From Acanthaster planci (lineage: Eukaryota; Echinodermata; Asteroidea; Valvatida; Acanthasteridae), in NCBI RefSeq assembly GCF_001949145.1, contig NW_019091491.1, positions 598,382-662,381 on the forward strand: a DNA stretch of 64,000 nucleotides. The letters are read 5' to 3'. Both the position numbers and the translations under genes were made by a program. The notes under the pieces are model-generated. The model was not told the origin of the DNA and did no database searches. It saw only the letters and a program-made list of their open reading frames with translations. Of the stretch, positions 47,801-57,475 are shown piece after piece (within the stretch, counting starts at the first letter, position 1; every line of letters starts with the position of its first letter).

Positions 47801-50800
47801 AATGCACATGTAGACGGCACATGAAACCACACATAGATGTAAGAAAGATCTTAATTTCTGAAGAAGACAGGTAAGAATTCTCTTGAAGAAAAGAAAAGGC
47901 TCCGTCAGGATGACAGATGACGTTGTTGCTATGAGACTAAATGAAAAACCAAGTCTCCCTCTCAAACACCCTCCTCAGAGGTATCGGTATTAAAAAGCTG
48001 ACACAGCAAATCAACTTCCATGGAAAGAGAATACAGAATAAAAACAATCTAAGATATTGCATCAGTCCTAAAGAGATCCTACAGACCTACATGTACATGT
48101 AAAAGAACAATTGATCTTTGAATACACAAAATTGTTGGTCTTCCAAAACAGCAGGCAATAAAACTTCCACAAATTTGGATCTACATGCATGTACCAACCT
48201 TCCTTTCATTCCTTGACCACAAATTCTGAGATTGTTCTTCCTCAAGTAATGCCTCATTTATACCCCTTTTTTCAACAACCTTTCCCCAGTAATGCTTTCT
48301 AATTTCCTTTGGCAGATCTAATTTCCTATGACATGTAGCATTTCTCCCAAAATAACTGGGCACACATCATCCTAAAAAAGGATATTTTGTTTCAAATCTT
48401 TGTCCTGACAGAGCAGCCCCGAGTTGGCTTGGCTCAACTCCGCGATGGATGATCTTAATATTTCCCTTCCAAGTGGAAATCTTTTTACTCATTATTTGCG
48501 AAAGTATTTTTTTTTTCATCTTTTCACAGCAGTGTGAAATAGTCACAAAGTGTGACACATGTACTGCAGACAATGTACCATGACTCGAACTCATGTCCAA
48601 CAGCTGGATAAATTAAAAAGCTGGAGTTTATTATATCAAGGTACGCAATAAGAGCAAAGTATACACTTTGTGTGAAAGTATGAAGGGAGAATAGCCCCAC
48701 AGTGGCCAAAAGAGGGTGCTATTGTCACAATAATGGTAGGGATTTATGAATGAGTGAGATCTACCATAATCATGTACACATACTAGTAGTACAAAGCCAA
48801 TTTCACACAAATTATTAATTGTCAAATTATTGGAGAGATCCATGTACATGTACATATACAACTTACATATACATGTACATATATCTGTACATGTACATTG
48901 TACATGTAAGTTGTTGCAATCAGCTTCACTGACTGTATGTTCTATGAACCTTCTTACACAGGTCTAACAGAATGATAATTGTACACATCAACTCCACTTT
49001 ATTGGATTGTTGGAACCGTATATTTTGTTAAAACTTATTTTTTCCAATAAAAATTTTTACAAGTACAAGTTCAATAAGAAACCCTCACACATACAGTAAA
49101 TACTGCATGACGGTTAGTTGATGAGAGAGATGCGATGCCGAGATTTCACTGAGATAGGGTAGGGCTAGCTACCTCAACTTCCCCTAGTCAGCTGACATTT
49201 CCTGAACTCCCCTTTCACCACAAGATTGCCCCAACCTCCTTCAAAAAAGAAATTCCACGACAAGGTGGTGATTGATGAGAGTAATCTAACACAGATTGAA
49301 AAAGTGAAAGTGGTGAATATCTTGCAGTATTAGATAAAACAAAAAGGGAAAGAAATCACAGTGAAAAACGTAGGCTCAAGTACTCTCAGAAATGTTGCTC
49401 ACTAATACCTGAAGATTTCATTTCCGTATTTTGTATTATTCAAACCTATGAAGCACTTCATTCAAGGCCAAAAAATCTGATCTGAAACAATCCTCTTCTG
49501 ACTAGATCAAATTATGAACTTCAACAACTTAAAACCTCTGCACAAGGACACACAGAAAAGTGGCACTTGATGACAAAAACTTGTTCAATTATCAAAAGAA
49601 ATGTAACATTTTTACAGCATACATGTCACTTTGCATTACACTTTAAGTGTCACAAAGAATCATAACTATCAGGGATGAGATTGACTAATTTTTTAAAAAG
49701 CTCTAAACAGCTGAAAAAAAGCATGTAGCTGAACTGTGAACACCTCCGATACACATACTTTTGTACACATCAGCCAGTGAGGAAAAAAAGCTGAAATCCA
49801 AAACAAAAAAGATGAAAGCAGCTAAAATTTAAAGCTGAGAAATTTCATCCGCGGACTAAAGAAGACATGTACAGTTGGTTTGTTTTACCACATGTACTGG
49901 TACTGGGGGTATTTGTATGATTTAGCAGTTTGAAAGGAGATATCATACAATATTTCAACTTTTAATTGATATTGAAGAGTCAAGTCTGTTAATTTCCTAT
50001 GTTTTCCAATAAATCCCAATATAATTTTCCTGGAGTTGGCCTTTCATGATTAGGAAATGGTGGTTGAAACTTCTCTTACAGGCTGACATGTACATTGTAT
50101 CTGTAAGGTGGGAGTATTTTTATTTGGGGTTAATTTCTGGTTTGTCAGGGTTCAGGGTTGAGTTTTGTTTTGGAAATTAACCAAAGTTGTCAGGAGCATT
50201 GTGGGTCTTTGGGATCATTGGGCATTAGGTACATAAATGTAAACGTTTTACTTTCTTTGGGTGAGCAGGAATCCATTTGTGCTCAATTCAGGACTCATCA
50301 GCCATAAGAAGAACTGGACGTAGCCCAAGAGGGGAATGTGACAGAAGAAAATCCTTGAGATATTTGGATAAATTTAACTACACTTCACCAAGGAATTTAT
50401 GGATCGAATTCATTTATGACTGGAAGTCCTTTCAAATCTAAACAGAAAAACATGATTTGCATTGAGTGTTGGATAGTAAACTTTGATAAACAACACAGTA
50501 ATGTACAATGTACAATGAGACTCTAGGGGCCATTTCTAGTAACCTGACACATGGTACCCTGTGTACATGTATATGTAATTTAGTATCACCACTCAGTATC
50601 TCAGTATGCTCAGCATCAGCAGATCAAATGGGCAGGCCAAGTTTCCCAAATGCCAGATGACTGCATCCCCAAATGGCTCCTCTATGGGACACTCAGTCAT
50701 TGCTTTAACCACTATCTGAAAGTCTCCTTGAAAGATTTCAATAATGACATCGAGTTGTGGGAGTCCCTAGTGGAAAACTGCATGAAATGGCGTGGACTCA

Positions 50801-53800
50801 TCTCCACAGGTGCCCGGACAGCAGAAAAACAACAACCCTCAGTGCCATCAAAAAGCAAGAGCTGCGTAAGGCAAGAGCCTCCAGCACCCCCAGAATCCCA
50901 GTCACTCATTGGTTAATTTGAGAGAGAGGGCTCCTTGCCCAGATAGGCCTCTTCACGCAGCCATCTCTGAGCCCACACCAGATAGACATCCAATCAGTAT
51001 GGAAACTGGTCATATTTGACAACGAATGGCGAAAAATAACATACATCAATGTACCGTACATGTACTGCAGACCAAACTAGCACACAAGAACCTATATGAA
51101 CAGAACCTACATGTACATGAGCAGAACCTACATGTACATACACGTGTGTATGTACAAACAGAACCTACATGTACATGTGTATGTACAAACAGAACCTACA
51201 TGTACATGTGTATGTACAAACAGAACCTACATGTACATGTGTATGTACAAACAGAACCTACATGTACATGTGTATGTACAAACAGAACCNNNNNNNNNNN
51301 NNNNNNNNNNNNNNNNNNNNNNNNNNNNNNNNNNNNNNNNNNNNNNNNNNNNNNNNNNNNNNNNNNNNNNNNNNNNNNNNNNNNNNNNNNNNNNNNNNNN
51401 NNNNNNNNNNNNNNNNNNNNNNNNNNNNNNNNNNNNNNNNNNNNNNNNNNNNNNNNNNNNNNNNNNNNNNNNNNNNNNNNNNNNNNNNNNNNNNNNNNNN
51501 NNNNNNNNNNNNNNNNNNNNNNNNNNNNNNNNNNNNNNNNNNNNNNNNNNNNNNNNNNNNNNNNNNNNNNNNNNNNNNNNNNNNNNNNNNNNNNNNNNNN
51601 NNNNNNNNNNNNNNNNNNNNNNNNNNNNNNNNNNNNNNNNNNNNNNNNNNNNNNNNNNNNNNNNNNNNNNNNCCTGACAAGTGAACTCCACCACTGTCCA
51701 CAGCAAAAAGTCAGGAAACATGCTTACTACATGCACATTGTACTTGCTTCAATATGAAATTCACACACAGTACCTTGGAAATACGTCAACGGATCAACAT
51801 ACATGTACATGTGTACATATTCTTTCAATTCACCACATGCGAGTCAGTCAGCCTTGCTTTGGCCATTAAGCAAAGAACAAACAAAAATGCCATGTGGTCA
51901 CAATGGACCTACTGTATAATAACTAGTACATGAAGCGATACATTTCAGGCTTTTAAAAAGCATCTTCAGAATCCCTAACCAGTTCTGGAAATTACCAGTA
52001 TCAAGACTGTCCTGTTTTAGCATGTCCAGTGTGAAGGGAAGCATTCCAATTACCTCAAGCATATGGTACAGTAGGTCTTTACCACTGTTTACAGGACTTG
52101 ACATGTGGTGTCAATTATACAGTGCAAGGTTTGATCTTAGAAGACCTGTTCAAACCTTCAACAGGTTCTGACCAGAGCTGAAAGTGGACAGTTTTGCAGC
52201 TTTGTGGAAATATCCAATTAATTAGGATGGACAAGCAAGTTTAGATCACTCTTCCAATATAGCCAGATACATGTACAGTGCCCGTACATGTCAAGTGTTT
52301 TCATTCTAAATTAGAAAGTCATCATTTTGTAACAAATCTGAAATCCAGTCGGAAAAAAGAGAAGTTGATAGAGTTTGGCAATGGACTTACACTGTGTATA
52401 CACATGCAGCATATTTTACACAATCTTGACGCAAGTGACTCATCAGGACTTAAACCACTTTACATGTACTGGTACTATACTCCAACCTATGGTCTACTAT
52501 GGTCTCCAACCACGGAAAAGTTATGCGAAAGCCATTTAGGCTATTTCCTATCACTGACTCCAGCCAACAGATGATATCAATCAAACATGAAAGTACACAA
52601 ATCACAGACAAGGATCTGGGGGGGGCCTTTAGGTCTAATTTTCTGGGGCAACTCACTCCACTCAAAGTACATCTGAAACCACAAATGCAGTGATAGTCAG
52701 AGTTGTGATCTGGTTTCTAACACTTACCAGTCTATAAGCTGGAAAATTCAACACATGCTTTCCAGGAGGGGAGCCTAGATTTGGAGGAGCAAGGAAATCC
52801 ACAGTTTCCCTTCTATACCACCTCCGGCAACTTAAAGACTACAGGGGATAGAGTCAGGTTTGGTAGTTCCTTATCTCCAGTAATATGGCCCTAAAAGTAA
52901 TTCAGATCTTGATGGATGACAAAAAACTCTGGCTGTACTGTGTAAATGTAGGAATACTAGAAGTCTTGTTTCTTGTCTATACATGTCACTGTCTGTGTAA
53001 CACACTGTCAATTGGTCAAATCCAATTTACTATGGCAACCACAACTGGATTAATTTCAAGAAATGGCCAGTCTATTTACCTAACATACTATTCTGAGGCT
53101 AAAACTGCAACTGATACGAAAACACACATTTTGTTTCAAATTACACTTCCATTTCATACTTTTATATCACCAAATTTAATAGAGAACTTTTGTCTTTGCA
53201 TTTTTTCAGTTTAGGGCCTTTTCAAGGTACATATACATGTATATGCTTAGTTTTCTCACACAAGTCTCTTTTCAACTCACAGAATCACTGTTGACTTCTG
53301 AATCCATCAATTTTATGGATCAGTTTATCTATATTTTTTTATTTTGTCACTCACCTCCTGCAGCTCCGGAGTTAAGTCGAGCGTTGATCATAGATAGCTC
53401 TGAGTTTAACATTGAGTAGCTCCTTCTGTTATCCATCAGCTCATCAGACATGCTACGATTCTGCTCGTCGAGTTCAACTATAGTGAGAAGTCAATGATCA
53501 AGACAAAATAAGTTGAATTCAACTACATGTACATGTAGAAGCAAGGTAAGGTACATGTACCTTGTTCCCTTCACCTAGGTGACCAAAGGTTGAGTGTTAT
53601 CCAAGCTAAGATGAGAATTGAGTTTTTCTGCATTCATCTTGAGAAGTTCTTCTGCATCTATGAGTAGGCACATTTTTGTCCATTCTTGGCCCAAAGGTAA
53701 GATTAATACCAGCTAACAAATGCAAACATTTTACATCTGATTTTGATTTCTTCCAATATCAAAAATAATGTGTTTCACTGAAGAAAGTATCAGTGTTGAA

Positions 53801-55959
53801 TGTTGCCTTAATGGTAGCTAGATAAATCTGTTCAATTTTCAAACATGTCAAATTTAACGGCTTCTGGCTAGCCCACAGCCACGATGGCATGCTACTGCTC
53901 ACTCACTGGGATCACAGTTTTTGCAACGTGCTGCAGATACTTGTAAAATTAAGTCATTAAAAACATCATTAACTAACAAATCACCTTCCCCTCCAAAAGA
54001 AATTACAACAAAGAAACAAACACCCCAAAACCAGTAAACAAAAATAATGAAAATACAGTAAACTCTCGATAACACAAACCTCAAGGGAATGGACAAATAA
54101 ATTTAAGTCATCCAGATTTCAAGCTAATGAAAGTTTGCAAGTCTTGCCAACACATACAGTGTACAAGTAGCCCTACTTTGCCCTCGCGGTGGCTAGTGGA
54201 GATGTTACGAGAGGTTATTTCCTTATATTCAAGAATAAATTTCTTCTAAAAGCATTACTTTGCCGAGATTTCATGTTGTTCTCATACAAAATTTTCATAT
54301 TCTAATGATAAATAAAAATATACCACCAAAACAGTTTCCCTTTTTTTAACAATTCTAAAGTTCATTCAGTGCACAGCGCAGCGCAAAGCAAACGGCCTTG
54401 TGCTTGCTCGCTTGGCTGAGGCTGGCCAGGCCCAGGGTTTTCCTGTTTGGTCACATAATCCTTCTTTTTAATCGCTTGAGGGCACACCATTTTGCATTTC
54501 AAAATGTTAGAGAGCAGAAAAAATTTAAAAAAATATTTGTGTGTTTTTGTTTATCCTTTCATTCCCTTACCTTTCCTTTTTTTAAAGACTCGAGTGAAAT
54601 TTGGCGATGCAAACCAGCATTTCCAGCACAGTGTATGTCACAATTGGCATGTGAGCAACACACAAGTGCTGCAATTGGGAAGGCAATGGCAGCCAGACTT
54701 TAGCCATGGCATGCACAAAGCTTCCTTCAGTGCAGTCACATGGCCACTGTAACAGAATCAACGATTGGACTGCATGCACGTGGGCTCATTCTGGGCCGCG
54801 ACAGCAATCAGGCTTGCTTGAAAGCCGGGATTTGTTGCGGTGGTGGTCACAATGAGTGGATTACAATGGCACTGGCAGCAAGCACGCTCACACCTCACGC
54901 AAAAAGACGAAGTGCGGTTTGCAGAAATGACTCATAATTAAAGCATCCATGTTCTTTTTCCACTCCTTGTCAGTAATTTGGCAGCGGTCTTGTTGGATCA
55001 GCCCTTGAGAAACTTTAAGTGGATGTAGTGGTGCATTTCGAGTTATGGAGGTATTTTTATACATAACAGCCTATTCTTGTGGTGAGAATGAAGAATGTCT
55101 TTGAGATAAACAGAGTTTTAAGTTAACCAACTTTGAGTTACCAAGTTTACTGAATAAAAAAAATAGAGTTGGGTAAATGTAAAAGGAGACATATAATGAA
55201 ACAACATATAAACTTGAAAAGTAGTTGAAAGTACCGGTATCTGGCTAGTAAGATTCATGAGATGGAGATCAGTCCAAACCCTAAAACAACTTGGACAGGA
55301 TGGCCATTCTCCTAAACCACACACTCACGCAAAGTCAATCACAGTAGTCCCTTGTGCTTCCTGATGAATTACCATTAAACGTGAAAGGTCACTGGAGAGG
55401 TCACCTTTCTTCTAATCCAATCCTACACCCATCTGTGCCTGGCTCTCAACCTGACCAGGTCCTAATGACTACTGACATAAACTGTCGGATCATGTCACAA
55501 TTTCAGAGGACAGTTAAACTACTCCCCTCCGTTTCAGTCTAATATCAAGTTGTCAGCCAATTTTTGTCACACAGATTATATAAATAGCAATCTCCCCCTC
55601 CCCATTCAAGCTGGAGATATGAACAAATGGAATGACTGCGATCTGGCTCAGTGTGGATAAAAGATCAAAGCCATGTACAGTGTACATGTACTTTGTCTTC
55701 ATCCTTTATTAATGAAGACATTTTCCACTCAAGAGAAAATCTTGAATTCATGAAGTACAAATAAAAGTGTACTGTTATTGACTGCAAAATCAAACATTTG
55801 ATATCAACATTTATGAAACTAATACAATTTCAAAAGTAAAATACTGGTGTTACATATACCTGCTCATGTGAAATCCTAGGGAAAAAAATACAAAGATAAT
55901 TACACAAAATTGCTTACCTAGCGACTTCTCCATTCGGCTCATGTTCTCATCTAGGTAGT
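20850..55959 (-). CDS. TRAF7: TRAF7, E3 ubiquitin ligase: end of coiled coil plus complete WD40 propeller (11 exons)
   Basis: Span of eleven spliced exons on the - strand: 55918-55959, 53355-53477, 47637-47689, 46985-47136, 46411-46450, 45834-45950, 35056-35172, 32873-32992, 26228-26359, 22880-22999 and 20850-20861. All have AG/GT borders and compatible phases, giving 341 residues from a partial first codon to TAA. The order is coiled-coil end ([20 protein letters not shown]), linker [17 protein letters not shown], then seven WD40 blades. Phrases such as [40 protein letters not shown] and [13 protein letters not shown] match vertebrate TRAF7 almost residue for residue. TRAF7 is a RING ligase that binds MEKK3 through its WD40 region and feeds JNK, p38 and NF-kB signalling; that is family knowledge. 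The RING, zinc fingers and first coiled-coil part were not found and probably lie upstream of the window. Confidence 0.95.
22880..22999 (-). CDS. TRAF7: TRAF7 WD40 exon (40 codons)
   Basis: The exon lies between TTGATAG and GTATGT, phase 0 at both ends. It reads [20 protein letters not shown] then [20 protein letters not shown], the last blade of the TRAF7 propeller, with the [10 protein letters not shown] closing strand. Confidence 0.95.
23000..26227 (-). other. TRAF7: TRAF7 intron
   Basis: It contains a 131-bp hairpin MITE (23532-23662) and several ACATGTACATGT tracts. An antisense open frame of 129 codons (24510-24899) has no splice or homology support. Confidence 0.7.
23532..23662. mobile_element. 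Hairpin MITE (131 bp)
   Basis: It begins ATCAGACCTAC and ends GTAGGTCTGAT; an inner inverted pair GAGGTCAGGCATTACC / GGTAATGCCTGACCTC flanks a 27-nt loop. The bases TAC flank both sides, a possible 3-bp target duplication. No other copy is in the window. The RNA would fold into one long stem, so a microRNA-like hairpin is an alternative. Confidence 0.6.
26228..26359 (-). CDS. TRAF7: TRAF7 WD40 exon (44 codons)
   Basis: The exon lies between CTTCCTCAG and GTGAGT, phase 0/0. It reads [20 protein letters not shown] then [20 protein letters not shown] and RSLR, the [10 protein letters not shown] blade of TRAF7. Confidence 0.95.
26615..26940. mobile_element. Foldback element, degenerate (copy D)
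   Basis: Left end CACTGTTGCGAGAGCAGTC is followed by tandem CGAGTCACAAGACAGGTTAC-type units. Core-like sequence AACAAAAGGATGTCTTTTGT and CAATTCATCTGAGTAG comes next, and the end reads GACTAGATTACTGTG. Order and motifs match the copies at 13161 and 33569, but the arms are decayed and no target duplication is visible. Confidence 0.55.
31785..32590. repeat. 22-23 bp minisatellite, about 35 copies
   Basis: The unit AAAGGTTCCAATCCTCTTTT plus CTT repeats from about 31785 to 32590 with single-base variants (AGTCCT, AGCCCT, ATTCTC). The + strand is pyrimidine-rich, so the TRAF7 pre-mRNA carries AAGAAAAGAGG repeats. The array ends about 280 bp from the exon at 32873. The KEDWNL-type open frame on the - strand is a product of the repeat. 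Confidence 0.93.
32873..32992 (-). CDS. TRAF7: TRAF7 WD40 exon (40 codons)
   Basis: The exon lies between CTGTTGTAG-like acceptor sequence and GTAAGG, phase 0/0. It reads [20 protein letters not shown] then [20 protein letters not shown], matching the [14 protein letters not shown]...GTYEN blade. Confidence 0.95.
32993..35055 (-). other. TRAF7: TRAF7 intron
   Basis: It contains the complete foldback element at 33569-33906. Near 34900-34985 there are GACTTGTG words resembling a foldback arm, but without termini or core. No exon was recognised. Confidence 0.7.
33569..33906. mobile_element. Foldback element, complete (copy C, 338 bp)
   Basis: The left end is CAGTGTTGTAGTC; the right end, reverse complemented, is CACTGTTGTAGTC. 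The left arm is made of CAAGACCATCA and CAAGACCAGACA units. The core at 33775-33835 contains GAACAATGACAAACGAATGC and TTCATTTGAATAGCTTG, shared with the copy at 13161. Flanks CTCCAACA (33561-33568) and CCCCAACA (33907-33914) form an 8-bp target duplication with one mismatch. The right arm is short, so the arms are unequal. Confidence 0.85.
35056..35172 (-). CDS. TRAF7: TRAF7 WD40 exon (39 codons)
   Basis: The exon lies between GGTTTGTAG and GTAAGA, phase 0/0. It reads [20 protein letters not shown] then [19 protein letters not shown], diagnostic of TRAF7 ([13 protein letters not shown]...[11 protein letters not shown]). Confidence 0.96.
35950..36110 (+). mobile_element. tRNA-derived SINE remnant
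   Basis: AGCTTGGTTAGTTTGAGA followed about 25 nt later by GGGGTTCGAATC resembles the internal A and B boxes of a pol III promoter at tRNA-like spacing. There is no foldable acceptor stem, so this is not a tRNA gene. The 3' limit is arbitrary. Confidence 0.45.
37745..38050. repeat. 60-bp minisatellite, 5 copies
   Basis: GGCTCCAATCACTTCAATTT recurs at 37759, 37819, 37882, 37942 and 38002. The 60-nt period keeps frames open on both strands, giving a 20-residue repeat ([20 protein letters not shown] on the - strand) with no splice or homology support. Confidence 0.92.
38600..39191. mobile_element. piggyBac-type MITE, copy 2 (592 bp)
   Basis: It begins TCACTTGCTGCCGAGG and ends CCCAGCAGCAAGTGG, with TTAA on both sides (38596-38599 and 39192-39195). 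Length and internal words match copy 1 in the same orientation. Confidence 0.85.
42355..42510. repeat. Degenerate tandem repeat, ~50-58 bp unit, 3 copies
   Basis: GGATCAAAGTACACTT, GGATCAAAGTATGCAC and AGATAAAGGTCTACAC start successive units that continue with ...AA(C/T)TTTGTTGTCGG or AACTTTCCTGTCAG. Confidence 0.7.
45626..45799. mobile_element. Short foldback-related element (copy E)
   Basis: The left end is CACTGTTCTATCACAAGTCC and the right end GGACTTGTGATGGACTGGAC then TACCGCACTG. The centre contains CACAAGCTATTCAAATG, which is part of the core of the 33569 copy on the opposite strand. No target duplication is visible. Its right end overlaps the acceptor-distal part of the TRAF7 intron, only 35 bp from the exon at 45834. 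Confidence 0.5.
45834..45950 (-). CDS. TRAF7: TRAF7 WD40 exon (39 codons)
   Basis: The exon lies between TTTGTACAG and GTAAGT, phase 0/0. It reads [20 protein letters not shown] then [19 protein letters not shown], matching the AHDNPVCTLV...LFSGSLK blade. Confidence 0.95.
46411..46450 (-). CDS. TRAF7: TRAF7 micro-exon (13 codons plus one base)
   Basis: The exon lies between TCATTCAG and GTGAGT. It completes a glycine and reads [13 protein letters not shown], equivalent to CKLYSGSADCTII in vertebrates. At 40 nt it is the second-shortest coding exon here after the terminal one. Confidence 0.93.
46985..47136 (-). CDS. TRAF7: TRAF7 first WD40 blade exon
   Basis: The exon lies between TGTTCTCAG and GTAAGA. 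It reads [20 protein letters not shown], then [30 protein letters not shown] plus two bases. It is nearly identical to vertebrate TRAF7 except for loss of two residues in the VYSMGD loop. Confidence 0.97.
47637..47689 (-). CDS. TRAF7: TRAF7 linker exon (17 codons)
   Basis: The exon lies between CAAATAG and GTATTT. After completing a valine it reads [17 protein letters not shown] and ends in phase 0. It joins the coiled coil to the propeller as in vertebrates ([17 protein letters not shown]). It is too short to stand out as an open frame; homology and phase decide it. Confidence 0.95.
48840..48910. repeat. Palindromic ACATGT microsatellite cluster
   Basis: Alternating TACATGTACAT/ATATACAT tracts are bracketed by ACAACTTACAT and ATGTAAGTTGT, making an imperfect palindrome of about 60 bp. 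Confidence 0.75.
50610..51030 (+). mobile_element. Decayed LINE (non-LTR retrotransposon) 3' end
   Basis: One frame reads [20 protein letters not shown] then KWLLYGTLS, and later [20 protein letters not shown]. This pattern (WAGHVSRMPDDRIPK..LLYGEL ... W...A.DR..WR) is typical of the C-terminal tail of many invertebrate LINE ORF2 proteins. A further frame near 50930-51030 ([20 protein letters not shown]) recalls the following zinc-knuckle tail but lacks the cysteines. Frame changes and stops show it is dead, and the reverse transcriptase part is absent. Confidence 0.6.
51060..51289. repeat. 31-bp minisatellite
   Basis: The unit ACATGTACATGTGTATGTAC plus AAACAGAACCT repeats at least five times up to the N run. 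It looks like an ACATGT microsatellite captured in a larger unit. The open frames across it are artefacts. Confidence 0.9.
51290..51672. other. Assembly gap (383 N)
   Basis: N run replacing the rest of the 31-bp minisatellite. Confidence 0.99.
53355..53477 (-). CDS. TRAF7: TRAF7 coiled-coil exon (40 codons)
   Basis: The exon lies between CACTATAG and GTGAGT. After completing a valine it reads [20 protein letters not shown] then [20 protein letters not shown] plus one base. It aligns with vertebrate [20 protein letters not shown]...LNDELSHINARLN. Confidence 0.93.
53478..55917 (-). other. TRAF7: TRAF7 intron
   Basis: Most of it may be a pogo-like element (54056-55152). GC content rises at 54370-54440 and 54780-54920 without a recognised gene. 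Confidence 0.6.
54056..55152. mobile_element. Possible pogo/Tigger-like non-autonomous element (~1.1 kb)
   Basis: The left end is CAGTAAACTCTCGATAACAC after TA; the right end, reverse complemented, is CAGTAAACTTGGTAACTCAA. The first nine bases are identical and the rest similar with gaps. No transposase was recognised. A stop-free segment on the - strand near 54920-55020 ([20 protein letters not shown]) might be a remnant of the interior. The two ends could also belong to separate old insertions. Confidence 0.35.
55918..55959 (-). CDS. TRAF7: TRAF7 coiled-coil exon (42 nt)
   Basis: The exon lies between CCGAAACAG and GTAAGC. After one base from an upstream exon it reads [13 protein letters not shown] and joins VELDEQN in the next exon. 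Its position corresponds to vertebrate SEKIDQLEKSLELKF. The identification rests on the in-phase join and coiled-coil pattern. It is the most upstream TRAF7 exon I can support. Confidence 0.8.
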
Positions 55960-57304
55960 CTGTTTCGGAAAAACCAAAGGAAATGATACTCAGAGAGTTG
56001 GATTCAAAAACACAATGAACAATCAGTCGTGTACAATGCAGGAAAAAAGAGGAAATTGCGTTAGAAGCACGAGCCTGTCTTGAAGATCAGACAGACAAAA
56101 CAGAGACAAGGTGACTTTTGTTGCGTCGTCGCACCATAAGACTGATCTGTGTAGTGATAAAACACAGACCTCTGAGCACGTGCATCTCAGTGAAACCGGA
56201 TGACATAAGGGCCCTCTGTGGCAAGGCAATGATGAGCAATGTGGTTGGATTAGTTGCTTATGAATTCTTTCGGGAGGTAATGGGTAAGGGAATTGGAGTG
56301 GGAATCATAGAGATTGAAGCAGCTCAGTCACTACTTGTATGTCTTGGGTGGGGCAGAAACAGGAAGTGGTGGGTTTACTCATTTCACTGGAATCAGGTAG
56401 GTTTTCGGTTTCGTCTTGTAGGGGCACTGGATGGCAGACAGCATGACTAAAGCTTTAATAACCTATTGTTGCAGTTGATGCCCCAAGCGCGGTTACTAGT
56501 GGCAGACAGTTGTGGTATTGTCTGTGACAGATGGGACTAAACTACCTGCAATACGATGCGTAATGCACGTACTTGTAAATGTATGTATGAAGAAATGACA
56601 AAAATGGGGCGGGGACCAAAGGGAGTATGTCACAGGAAATGCACCGCAGCCAGTCACTGTGGAAAATGCAAGATGGTTTCCCCTCACCTGTAACAATTTA
56701 TCTTCTCAAGGATGTGCATGATTAACAATTCTCAGCTTGACTTTAAGATTTTGATTTATGCTGGTGTAACCTAACATGACTAAGCAAGACATGTTCCAAA
56801 AAACTTTAGGAACCTTTGGGTAGAAGTGGCAAGAATTTGAGGTCAAGACTACTTTGAGAGAGATTTTATTTCTTTTTCTTTCCTTAAAGAGGCCAGAAGG
56901 GTTCAAAGTGCACACTTATTTTAAACATAGACATGTAGAAAGTTTATCTTTTAAGATACATGTACATGTGTAAGTATACCAATGAGCACGACAGGCAAGT
57001 TAACCAACAGCAGGAGCAAGATTTAAATCTATTGTCCAGAGCTGCTACATGTACATGTAGGTCTCATCTGAAGGTACATGTACACTGTACATGTACAAGT
57101 GCACAGGAAGAGTAGATGGCTACCATACAAAATTGAATACTGGAAAATTGAATATCTTGTATAAAAAGTGACCTTCTGTAAGTACTTTCTGGCCACATGT
57201 GACATACTATGCAAAAAAATGTCTTTTAACAAGCCTGGAACAAAGCAAAATTAGTGTGTGAGCCTTCCATTAATGAAGCTGTGATGAGACACCAGTGTGC
57301 TTAG

Positions 57305-57475
57305 GCTGCAGCCATTTCCATGTTGTTTTACTCCTGGCTATGGCTGAGATAACATTTAAGCCAATGGAAGGCAATGGCTTGAGACAATGGCTGAGACAGC
57401 ATGTGCCTATGGAAGGCAATGACTTGTGTCTGCAGCCATTTCTGAACTGTTTTACTACTGGCTATGGCTAGATCA
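57305..57475. repeat. Direct repeat, period ~124 bp
   Basis: CTGCAGCCATTTC followed by ..GTTTTACT.CTGGCTATGGCT appears at about 57306 and 57430; between them GGAAGGCAATG and GAGACA(A/G) words recur. Confidence 0.75.

Larger units (their letters stand above)
47690..53354 (-). other. TRAF7: TRAF7 intron
   Basis: It contains a palindromic ACATGT cluster (48840-48910), a decayed LINE 3' end (50610-51030) and a 31-bp minisatellite running into a 383-N gap. Confidence 0.7.

Noticed and set aside
48560-48620. tRNA-like B box (GAGTTCGAGTC on the - strand)
   Set aside because: No A box at the right distance and no cloverleaf.
51026-51757. Long open frames across the gap
   Set aside because: They consist mostly of N codons and a 31-bp repeat.
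56023-56450. Frames on both strands near the TRAF7 exon at 55918 as an upstream exon
   Set aside because: Neither shows TRAF7 coiled-coil or zinc-finger sequence nor the required one-base exon end.
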